From Gammaproteobacteria bacterium (GTDB lineage Bacteria > Pseudomonadota > Gammaproteobacteria > GCA-001735895), in assembly GCA_029288195.1 (NCBI GenBank), contig JARFPR010000088.1, forward strand, positions 1 through 13,793: 13,793 bases of DNA, in the 5' to 3' direction. The position numbers and the translations under genes were made by a program. Under the pieces are notes generated by a model. The model saw only the letters and a program-made list of their open reading frames with translations. It searched no databases and was not told the origin of the DNA. Every line of letters starts with the position of its first letter. The first letter of the stretch is position 1. Shown piece after piece: positions 7,950-13,793 of this stretch.

Positions 7950-10079
7950 ATGCTTGATCTAGGAGGCTCGCCGAATTTGACGATAGAATCAATAGAATTG
8001 GTTCGGTTGCCCAGTCCCCCACATCTGCTCAGCAGGCTGCTCGATGTCTGTCATGATCCCGACAGTACAATCGATGAGCTGGCCGATTTAATCGGCACCG
8101 ATGCGGCCTTAACCGGGAAATTAATCATGGCCGTTAACTCCGCGGCGTTTGAGATTAAACAACCCGTCGAGAATTTGAGCCATGCCGTGGCATTGCTGGG
8201 TCATGAGCTTGTCAAAACCATGATGCTGACATCATCGATGCAGCAACTGTTTGCAGGTTTAATCAATACGCAAAAAGAGTTTGTTTGCAATGCCTGGCTG
8301 GAATCGCTCTATTGTGCCGTGATATCCAAGGATCTCGCCCATTCCCTGAATTACGACCATCCGCAGGATGCCTACCTGGCAGGTCTGCTACATCATTTCG
8401 GGCAAATCGTATTTGATACCAAGTTCCACGACCAGTATGTCGATATTATGAATTCGCCGACCGAGGCTGAAGTAATCCAGAAGGAAATTCAGAAGTTCGG
8501 CATCAGCCATACTGAACTGGGCGCCTGCCTGATCGAGCAGTGGGCCAGCCTGAGTCCCGCAATTGCAGATGCCGTTCGCTTCCACCACGAAGAAGAAGAA
8601 CTGTTGCAAGGCGGTGACATTCTATGCCAGATCGTTGCCGAGGCGAGCGAGATGGCCCGGCATTTAAGCCGTTTTGGCAGACCCGATACCAATTGGCAGT
8701 CGGCGCTGATCGATGAAAAAGAACTGAAGCTGATCTACTTCCACGTGCAGGATAAATTGTCGCAGGTGGCTGCTTCTTTCGGAATTCCTTACCCCAAGTC
8801 GGGCAGCCTGACACAGGTGCAATTTACCCAGGATATCGAGAGAGAAACCATCAGGCTTGCACGAAAAATCAGGGATGCTTCGTTAGTCAAAGTCATTACC
8901 TCTGAAGATATTGATTCAACCAACATCAACACGCCTAAAAATCTGCTGTTGAAAATCGCCCGCGAAATGCAGTTATTGTTTTCAATTTCCGATGTCGCCA
9001 TGTTGTTCCCCGATTCGCAAAACCGCTCGCAACTGGCGCTGTATGAAGTCAACCAGGTTCGAGCAGTCAGCAAGTTTTCGATTGAAAACAGCAAGAGCCA
9101 GATCATTAGAAGTTATCTCGAGAAACGCAACATCTGGATCGAACCCGAGAAATCGCGCGACGAAATATCACCCATATCCGATCGCCAGATCATTCGAAGA
9201 CTGAACCACGAGATTGCATTTTGTTTGCCCCTGGGTCATGGGGACCAGGTTATCGGCGCGATAATTATCGGTTCGAACAAGGATCAGAGGAAATCTCTCG
9301 AGAACCTGGCAGGATTTATTTCCGACTATCTCAAGATTAATGCCGAGTTATGGTTGAAAAATAACCAGGAACTGAAACAGCGGGCTTTCGAAGACAGTGT
9401 GAAAAAGGAACAGGAACATAAGGACGTCGACAAGCTGATTCATGAAATCAGCAATCCGCTTAGCGTCATTGCAAACTATATCGATATTATCCAGGGAAAT
9501 TCAAATTCGAGCGATGCCAGTAATGATGAAGAAATCCAGATACTGAAGGAAGAGGTTCAAAGAATCGGGAACATCGTTGTAAATTTCAAGGAAGAGAAAG
9601 AGGCCGAGCCCGCGACCGTTCTGTTGAACGAAGAATTGAAAATGTCCGTGCCGCTCTACGTTAAGTCGATCAGTAATGGTAAAAAGGTTGAAATCAAGTG
9701 GGCTCTCGACGAGTCAGATTCTGAAATAGAAATAACCCGCGATGCATTGCGCCAGGTTATACTGAACCTGGTCAAGAATGGAGTTGAAGCACAGACCCGT
9801 GATGCGGAGATACTGGTTTCAAGCCGTCATTTCGTGAATATCGACGGGGCGACCTATGCTCAATTCTCCATCGCGGACCGCGGTAGGGGCATCGATCCCA
9901 TCACCCGGCAACTGTTGTTTGCACCCCTGGCCAGTGCGAAGGACGGGGCCATCCGCGGTCTTGGACTTTCTGTGACAGCCGATATCGTTGCGCGCTACAA
10001 TGGGCAGATTAAATATATGGAAAATGAAACAGGCGGCTCTTCATTTGAAATTTTGATTCCTTTGCGATTGAAAAGGTAA
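7950..10079 (+). CDS. HDOD-GAF-like sensor histidine kinase, cytosolic
   Basis: A 709-residue signalling protein without membrane segments or signal peptide. An HDOD domain (about residues 18-240) opens with LPSPPHLLSRLLDVCHDPDS and contains LIGTDAALTGKLIMAVNSAAF, the classical HDOD signature. A GAF-like region follows (about 329-470). A charged helix then leads to the HisKA H-box LIHEISNPLSVIANYI with phospho-accepting H498 and the HEIxNPL form. The ATPase domain has N610 in the N-box (LNLVKNGVEA), the DRGRG box from D643, and GLGLS before the end, so the kinase looks complete. The partner is almost certainly the response regulator that starts 17 bases downstream. HDOD domains are often protein-protein or signal-output modules; here one sits at the sensing end, so what it senses is unknown. 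The start is uncertain: a TTG at 7977 has a much better ribosome binding site. The gene is more AT-rich than the efflux and tld genes. Confidence 0.9.
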   Translation: MLDLGGSPNLTIESIELVRLPSPPHLLSRLLDVCHDPDSTIDELADLIGTDAALTGKLIMAVNSAAFEIKQPVENLSHAVALLGHELVKTMMLTSSMQQLFAGLINTQKEFVCNAWLESLYCAVISKDLAHSLNYDHPQDAYLAGLLHHFGQIVFDTKFHDQYVDIMNSPTEAEVIQKEIQKFGISHTELGACLIEQWASLSPAIADAVRFHHEEEELLQGGDILCQIVAEASEMARHLSRFGRPDTNWQSALIDEKELKLIYFHVQDKLSQVAASFGIPYPKSGSLTQVQFTQDIERETIRLARKIRDASLVKVITSEDIDSTNINTPKNLLLKIAREMQLLFSISDVAMLFPDSQNRSQLALYEVNQVRAVSKFSIENSKSQIIRSYLEKRNIWIEPEKSRDEISPISDRQIIRRLNHEIAFCLPLGHGDQVIGAIIIGSNKDQRKSLENLAGFISDYLKINAELWLKNNQELKQRAFEDSVKKEQEHKDVDKLIHEISNPLSVIANYIDIIQGNSNSSDASNDEEIQILKEEVQRIGNIVVNFKEEKEAEPATVLLNEELKMSVPLYVKSISNGKKVEIKWALDESDSEIEITRDALRQVILNLVKNGVEAQTRDAEILVSSRHFVNIDGATYAQFSIADRGRGIDPITRQLLFAPLASAKDGAIRGLGLSVTADIVARYNGQIKYMENETGGSSFEILIPLRLKR
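7961..7966 (+). promoter_or_regulatory. Perfect Shine-Dalgarno AGGAGG inside the annotated kinase start
   Basis: A consensus AGGAGG lies 9 bases downstream of the ATG at 7950 and 10 bases upstream of an in-frame TTG at 7977. It is therefore too late to serve the ATG and would favour a TTG start giving a 700-residue protein. The HDOD domain begins after the TTG, so both starts leave the domain whole. The ATG at 7950 has only a weak purine stretch (AATAAAGA) in front of it. Confidence 0.5.
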
Positions 10080-10096
10080 CCCCATATTTCCCCTAG

Positions 10097-12292
10097 ATGG
10101 ACAATTTATTGATCAGTTTTGAAGAAAAAGCGCGACGGTTTAAAAGGCCTACCTCGTTCCTGGTGGTGGATGATGAGCAACGTGCACGCGAAAGTCTTGT
10201 CAAGCTGCTGAAGCGACAATGGTCCGATATCACCGAGGCACAAGACGGGGAGGAGGCGATCTCGCTGATTCAGCAGCGCCAGTTCAACCTGGTAATTCTC
10301 GATCTCAATATGCCTAAAAAAACGGGTGACCAGGTATTAGCCTTCATCAGGGATAAAAAAATAAGAACAACGGTAATCGTGCTGAGTGGTGAAACCTCCA
10401 TCAACAAGGTTACCGAAGCGGTTCGACTGGGCGCCTATGATATTTTCAAGAAGCCCTACAGTTTTGATGAGCTCGAACATTCGATTCGCAACGCCCTGGA
10501 CAAACTGTATGTCGAGGATGAAAAGGCTCAAATTCAAAACCGGTTGGCCCACTCTGAACGACTCCACCGCTACATGGTCGATAATTCTCCTGATTTAATT
10601 TACATCCTGAACCTGGCCGGCGAGTTCAGCTTTGTCAACGATAGCGTTACCAAGCTGTTGGGCTATGAAAAAGCCGACATGATAGGCAAGCATTACAGCG
10701 AGTTTATCGCCGACGAAGATCGTTTGAAGGCTGAATACCTGTTTAATGAACGACGTCGGGCAAGCCGTTCCAACCGTACCATTGAACTCGGTTTGAAATG
10801 TAATACCAAGGATCCCACCAAGCCCTTTGACGTTACCACGCGCCCGATCGAACTTAACTCCATGGGCATATACGCGGTCGATTCGAAAGATCCTAAAAAG
10901 CTCAGTACTTACCAGGGTACCTACGGTGTGGCGCGCGATATTTCCAGTCGCAAGAAAGCGGAAAAACTGATTACCTTCCAGGCTTATCATGACCTGCTCA
11001 CCAAGTTACCTAACCGGGCAATGCTGCATGATCGCCTGGACCTCGCAATCAGGCAGGCGGAAAGATCAGGCGAAACATTGGTCATCATGTTTCTTGACCT
11101 GGACAGGTTTAAATTGATAAACGACAGTTTCGGGCACGTGGTCGGCGATCAACTGCTGGTCGAGGTAGCAGAGCGACTCAAAGCAGAAATCCGTACCGGC
11201 GATACCCTGGCCAGGCTCGGTGGTGATGAATTCATGCTGTTATTGCCACAGCCTACCTCAAAGGAGCAGGCTGAAAAAGTTGCGCAAAAATTAATCGCCA
11301 GTTTGCAGCAGCCTTTCTATCTGAAAGGCAAGGAAGTCTATATCAACATCAGTATTGGTATCTCGGTGTTTCCCGTCGATTCGAACGATATCAATACGCT
11401 GATTAAAAATGCCGATATGGCCATGTACGACGTCAAGGCGACCGGCAAGAATGGCTATACCTTTTACAACGCCAAGATCGAGCACGCGGCCGCTGAAAAG
11501 ATGTCCATTGAAAGCGGGCTTAGAAACGCCCTGAAAAATGATGAGCTGGAAATTTTCTACCAGCCACAGATAGATGTGGAAACGCGGAAAATTGTAGGGG
11601 TTGAAGCACTGCTCAGGTGGAATCATCCCGAGCTAGGACTGCGCCGCCCAAGCTATTTCATGGAGCAGGCCGAAGAATCCCGCATCATTGAGCAACTTAG
11701 TGACTGGGTGTTGCATCGGGTTGCCAGAGATTTGTTCGGCAGCCAGGATTTTGTAGACAGCCAGATCAGGGTCAGCATTAACCTGTCTGCAACCGATATC
11801 AAGCAAAAGGATTTCCCGGAAAACCTGGTTTCTTTTACCGATGTTTACGGTATCGAGCCAGGGCGACTGGAAATTGAAATAACCGAAAACATGTTTATGA
11901 GCGATATCCAGGCCAGCACTCATAAATTACAGGTTCTGGCCAACAAGGGGATCTCCATTGCGATCGATGATTTCGGTACCGGCTATTCTTCACTGAACTA
12001 CCTGCGTGAGCTGCCGGTGCACACGGTAAAAATTGATTACTCGTTCATATCTGAAATCGAGCATTCCAAGAAAGGCGCCGCACTGGTTGCGGCAATTGTC
12101 GGTATGGCCCAGGGTCTCGGCATTCAAACTATTGCCGAAGGCGTCGAAAACAGTCAGCAATCAGATTACCTGGAAGGCCTGGGTTGCCACCTGATGCAGG
12201 GTTATCTATTCGGCGAACCGGTCAAGATCGGCCATTTCCTGCAATCGGTAACTGCTCAAAACAGCAATGTTTCAAGCTTGTCCAATGCTTGA
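10097..12292 (+). CDS. Response regulator with REC-PAS-GGDEF-EAL domains (c-di-GMP turnover)
   Basis: A 731-residue cytosolic regulator. The receiver domain (about 20-135) has the acidic pair D25/D26, phospho-acceptor D69 in LDLNMP, S97 and K119. A PAS domain (about 155-290) starts with VDNSPDLIYILN and ends with GVARDISSRKKAEK. The GGDEF domain has an intact GGDEF at 375-379 and an RTGD inhibitory I-site at 366-369, five residues upstream as usual. The EAL domain has E503-A-L, INLSATD, EIEITE, D624/D625 in DDFGTGYSS, K645 in VKID, AEGVE and QGY. All key residues for both c-di-GMP synthesis and hydrolysis are therefore present; which activity dominates cannot be told. The gene directly follows the HDOD kinase (17-base gap) with no visible ribosome binding site, suggesting coupled translation. 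Phosphorylation by the kinase probably sets the balance of activities; that is inference from the gene order. Confidence 0.95.
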   Translation: MDNLLISFEEKARRFKRPTSFLVVDDEQRARESLVKLLKRQWSDITEAQDGEEAISLIQQRQFNLVILDLNMPKKTGDQVLAFIRDKKIRTTVIVLSGETSINKVTEAVRLGAYDIFKKPYSFDELEHSIRNALDKLYVEDEKAQIQNRLAHSERLHRYMVDNSPDLIYILNLAGEFSFVNDSVTKLLGYEKADMIGKHYSEFIADEDRLKAEYLFNERRRASRSNRTIELGLKCNTKDPTKPFDVTTRPIELNSMGIYAVDSKDPKKLSTYQGTYGVARDISSRKKAEKLITFQAYHDLLTKLPNRAMLHDRLDLAIRQAERSGETLVIMFLDLDRFKLINDSFGHVVGDQLLVEVAERLKAEIRTGDTLARLGGDEFMLLLPQPTSKEQAEKVAQKLIASLQQPFYLKGKEVYINISIGISVFPVDSNDINTLIKNADMAMYDVKATGKNGYTFYNAKIEHAAAEKMSIESGLRNALKNDELEIFYQPQIDVETRKIVGVEALLRWNHPELGLRRPSYFMEQAEESRIIEQLSDWVLHRVARDLFGSQDFVDSQIRVSINLSATDIKQKDFPENLVSFTDVYGIEPGRLEIEITENMFMSDIQASTHKLQVLANKGISIAIDDFGTGYSSLNYLRELPVHTVKIDYSFISEIEHSKKGAALVAAIVGMAQGLGIQTIAEGVENSQQSDYLEGLGCHLMQGYLFGEPVKIGHFLQSVTAQNSNVSSLSNA

Positions 12293-12341
12293 TCGCTAGA
12301 AGATTCGGGCATTGATGTAAACAATCACCCCGGGAACCCGC

Positions 12342-12587
12342 ATGTCGTATACGCCACAAAACATTGCCGAGTTGAATGTGCTGATGCTGTTCAAATCTCC
12401 ATCTGGCCTGGAAGGCGTCAAGATTCACAAAACAGCCGAGGCTGCCGTTATATCGGCCGCTCAGCACCTGCATGAGGGTGGTTTTTTAACCCAGGTCGAT
12501 GGTGGTTATCTTACCCCGCTTGGCATCCAGGCTGCCGAGCATGCGCATTCGCTGTATGACATGCTGAATTCGGGTGGCAATGAGTAG
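12342..12587 (+). CDS. TIGR02647-family small protein, winged-helix-like
   Basis: An 81-residue cytosolic protein that I recognise as the TIGR02647 type (conserved hypothetical, known from gammaproteobacteria): a MSYTPQNIAELNVLMLF start, an EGVKIHKTA middle and AAQHLHEGGFLTQVDGGYLTPLGIQAAEHA. The order helix-helix-helix followed by GFLTQVDGGYLTPLG resembles the recognition helix and beta wing of a winged helix-turn-helix, so nucleic-acid binding is a reasonable guess but unproven. It follows the c-di-GMP regulator after 49 bases and precedes the hydrolase by 43 bases, all on the same strand. A GGGAA element eight or so bases before the ATG could serve as ribosome binding site. No function is established for the family that I know of. 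Confidence 0.82.
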   Translation: MSYTPQNIAELNVLMLFKSPSGLEGVKIHKTAEAAVISAAQHLHEGGFLTQVDGGYLTPLGIQAAEHAHSLYDMLNSGGNE

Positions 12588-12630
12588 GTTAGTTGGTCTC
12601 GCACGCTAGTTAAAGATTCGCAGGCATTGC

Positions 12631-13131
12631 ATGAAAGTTATATTTTCACATGGAAAGGAAAGTGGTCCCTGGGGATTTAAAATTACGCGACTTGCCGAGA
12701 TTGCGCGGCAGCGGGGATGTGACGTCGATAGTATCGACTACACTGATCTGACGGACCCGGATCTTCGGGTCGAGCGCCTGTTGGCCGAGCTGGAAAAAGA
12801 AGTCGAAGCTTTTATTCTGGTCGGTTCAAGTATGGGTGGCTATGTGGCACTGGTGGCGTCCGAGGTGGTCACCGCGAAAGCGGTTTTCCTGATGGCGCCG
12901 GCGCTTTACATCCCGGGTTTTAAAACACAGCAGCATAATTCGAAATCGTCCCACATCGAAATCGTGCACGCCTGGTCCGACGCCGTGATTCCCGCGAAAA
13001 ACTCGATTAAATATGCACGACAAGCCGACTGTACGCTACACCTGGTTAGCGGGGACCACGCCCTGAACGATGTTATAGAAACGGTCGAGAATCTGTTCGA
13101 GCAATTTCTTACAAGCGCTTTAACGACATAG
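12631..13131 (+). CDS. Small alpha/beta hydrolase (YqiA/RsbQ-like fold)
   Basis: A 166-residue cytosolic alpha/beta hydrolase. It has the short first strand MKVIFSHGKESGPWGFK with an oxyanion-type SHG, and the nucleophile elbow GSSMGG with Ser67. The acid is probably D117 in HAWSDAVIP and the base H143 in SGDHALN, so the Ser-Asp-His triad is complete. The lack of a large lid insertion and the short length fit the minimal esterases of the YqiA-like group. The substrate is unknown; small ester or thioester is the default guess. It lies downstream of the TIGR02647-type gene and upstream of the helix-hairpin-helix gene, all on the plus strand; a shared function is not evident. No strong ribosome binding site is visible before the ATG (weak CAGG). 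Confidence 0.85.
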   Translation: MKVIFSHGKESGPWGFKITRLAEIARQRGCDVDSIDYTDLTDPDLRVERLLAELEKEVEAFILVGSSMGGYVALVASEVVTAKAVFLMAPALYIPGFKTQQHNSKSSHIEIVHAWSDAVIPAKNSIKYARQADCTLHLVSGDHALNDVIETVENLFEQFLTSALTT

Positions 13132-13177
13132 TAAAACCTGGTCTGCCCCCTGTTACTTGAATTAATCTGCCCTGGTA

Positions 13178-13206
13178 TTGATACAGGTCAATTGGTTTGA
13201 TGTGAT
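13178..13206 (+). promoter_or_regulatory. Candidate sigma-70 promoter for the HhH-repeat gene
   Basis: TTGATA (13178-13183) and TGTGAT (13201-13206) are separated by 17 bases and match the sigma-70 consensus at 5 of 6 and 4 of 6 positions. They lie 53 bases or more ahead of the ATG at 13259. The match is found by eye only, and the surrounding sequence is AT-rich enough to give other weak candidates. Confidence 0.3.
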
Positions 13207-13240
13207 ACAGTTTGAAGATAAATAACTGTAAATTACAGGT
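13179..13240. promoter_or_regulatory. Cluster of TACAG/CTGTA half-sites, possible operator
   Basis: The stretch holds a direct repeat TGATACAG (13179-13186 and 13203-13210, 24 bases apart). It also holds a perfect inverted pair TACAGTT (13206-13212) / AACTGTA (13224-13230) and a palindrome CTGTAA-A-TTACAG (13226-13238), extended to AACTGTAAATTACAGGT with one mismatch. Four half-sites in 60 bases directly upstream of one gene suggest a regulator binding site. It is not a LexA box, since the spacing between CTGT and ACAG is 5 rather than 8. Confidence 0.4.
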
Positions 13241-13258
13241 TTGCGAGAGGGGTTGACA

Positions 13259-13793
13259 ATGACAACAGCAATTACTGATATTCCGGGTATCGGCCCTAGT
13301 ACAGCAAAAATCCTGATCGAAAACGGATTCAAAACCGTGGCGGAAATCGCGGGCACTACAGTCGAAAAATTGTCTGGGGTCCCAGGGTTTGGAGCGGTGC
13401 GGGCAAGCACAGTTATTAAGGCGGCAAACGGACCGCTCTCTACGTCTCGCGCCAGGAGGGCCAAAACTGCAATGAGTCGAACACGATCAACCGGCAAGAA
13501 AGCCTCCCCCTATAAAAAGTACGTGAAAAAGAAGCGACCGATAAGCGAGAAGCAGAAGAAAGAGAAGCAACGCAAGGAGAAGCAGCGCAAGGAGAAACAG
13601 CGGAAGGAGAAGCAGCGCAAAGAGAAGCAGCGCAAGGAGAAGCAGCGCAAGGAGAAGCAGCGCAAGGAGACGCAGCGCAAGGAGAAGCAGCGCAAGGAGA
13701 AGCAGCGCAAGGAGAAGCAGCGCAAGGAGAAGCAGCGCAAGGAGAAGCAGCGCAAGGAGAAGCAGCGCAAGGAGAAGCAGCGCAAGGAGAAGC
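13259..13793 (+). CDS. Helix-hairpin-helix protein with cationic EKQRK tandem-repeat tail, cut by window end
   Basis: The reading frame starts with ATG at 13259, preceded by AGGGG (13248-13252) at a spacing of 6, and stays open for 178 complete codons to the window end, so the protein is C-terminally incomplete here. Residues about 5-57 form a tandem helix-hairpin-helix unit with hairpins PGIG (9-12) and PGFG (42-45), a fold that binds the DNA backbone without base specificity. Residues about 58-96 are a linker rich in Ser, Thr, Arg and Lys. From residue 97 there is one degenerate unit (EKQKK), then fifteen EKQRK units, all exact in protein except one ETQRK. Each unit carries net charge +2, so the tail is strongly basic and probably helical. 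I do not know this architecture by name. Basic-tailed nucleoid proteins such as AlgP or histone-H1-like proteins are analogies only. The array length may vary between strains. Cytosolic, no signal peptide. Confidence 0.85.
   Translation, partial: MTTAITDIPGIGPSTAKILIENGFKTVAEIAGTTVEKLSGVPGFGAVRASTVIKAANGPLSTSRARRAKTAMSRTRSTGKKASPYKKYVKKKRPISEKQKKEKQRKEKQRKEKQRKEKQRKEKQRKEKQRKEKQRKETQRKEKQRKEKQRKEKQRKEKQRKEKQRKEKQRKEKQRKEK
13547..13793 (+). repeat. 15-bp in-frame tandem repeat array (GAGAAGCAGCGCAAG)
   Basis: After one degenerate unit (13547-13561), fifteen complete 15-bp units run from 13562 to 13786, with seven bases of a further unit at the window edge. Substitutions are few and sit mainly in the 5' part: CAA for CAG in unit 1, AAA and CGG in unit 3, AAA in unit 4, and ACG for AAG in unit 8 (13667-13681). 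Units 9 to 15 are identical. Twelve of the fifteen bases are purines on the coding strand. All six reading frames through the unit lack stops, so long antisense frames here are artefacts. Identity at the 3' end points to recent expansion by slippage or unequal exchange. Confidence 0.97.

Noticed and set aside
13226..13238. LexA-type SOS box before the HhH gene
   Set aside because: CTGT and ACAG are separated by 5 bases, whereas the gammaproteobacterial LexA box has 8.
13162..13497. Minus-strand reading frame of about 110 residues
   Set aside because: It is antisense to the HhH domain and the upstream operator region; no recognisable family and no ribosome binding site.
13510..13785. Long antisense reading frame encoding repeated RCFSL units
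   Set aside because: It is the reverse reading of the 15-bp array, which is open in all six frames. It lacks a ribosome binding site and any non-repeat domain, while the sense frame has an HhH domain and a good ribosome binding site.
13547..13793. CRISPR array
   Set aside because: Units are 15 bp, directly adjacent, without spacers, and in frame with a coding sequence.

Overview
The window looks like a chromosomal segment of a gammaproteobacterium. It carries a small protein of the gammaproteobacterial TIGR02647 type, an HAE1-type RND efflux pair, a TldD/TldE pair, a glycine-zipper lipoprotein and a full-length REC-PAS-GGDEF-EAL regulator. Genus cannot be judged from the sequence alone. No tRNA, rRNA, CRISPR array, insertion sequence or phage gene was seen. 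Base composition is GC-rich over the efflux and tld genes and visibly more AT-rich from about 7.6 to 12.3 kb.

Layout. (1) 14-4329, plus strand: a periplasmic adaptor and an RND inner-membrane permease, forming a drug/solvent-type efflux operon whose outer-membrane channel is not in the window. (2) 7099-4368, minus strand and convergent with the pump: a TldD-type metalloprotease subunit and a TldE/PmbA-type partner, overlapping by four bases. Just upstream on the same strand lies a small glycine-zipper lipoprotein (7568-7206). (3) 7569-7949: a 381-base divergent control region, rich in short palindromes. (4) 7950-12292, plus strand: a cytosolic HDOD-GAF-histidine kinase followed 17 bases later by a REC-PAS-GGDEF-EAL response regulator. 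This is very probably a matched signalling pair that converts an intracellular signal into a change in cyclic-di-GMP. (5) 12342-13131: a TIGR02647-family small protein that resembles a winged helix, then a small alpha/beta hydrolase with a complete Ser-Asp-His triad. (6) 13259 to the window end: a gene that never reaches a stop codon. It encodes a two-hairpin helix-hairpin-helix DNA-binding domain, a basic Ser/Thr/Arg/Lys linker, and then at least fifteen near-identical copies of the pentapeptide EKQRK, encoded by a 15-bp tandem repeat that runs off the edge.

The most unusual item is the last gene. It joins a sequence-independent DNA-binding fold to a long, strongly cationic, probably helical repeat tail. 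The array is freshly homogenised and so probably variable in length, and a cluster of TACAG/CTGTA half-sites lies in front of the gene. It may be a nucleoid-associated, histone-H1-like protein of a kind I do not recognise. The second item of interest is the HDOD-kinase/c-di-GMP regulator pair with its palindrome-rich upstream region and an uncertain start codon.
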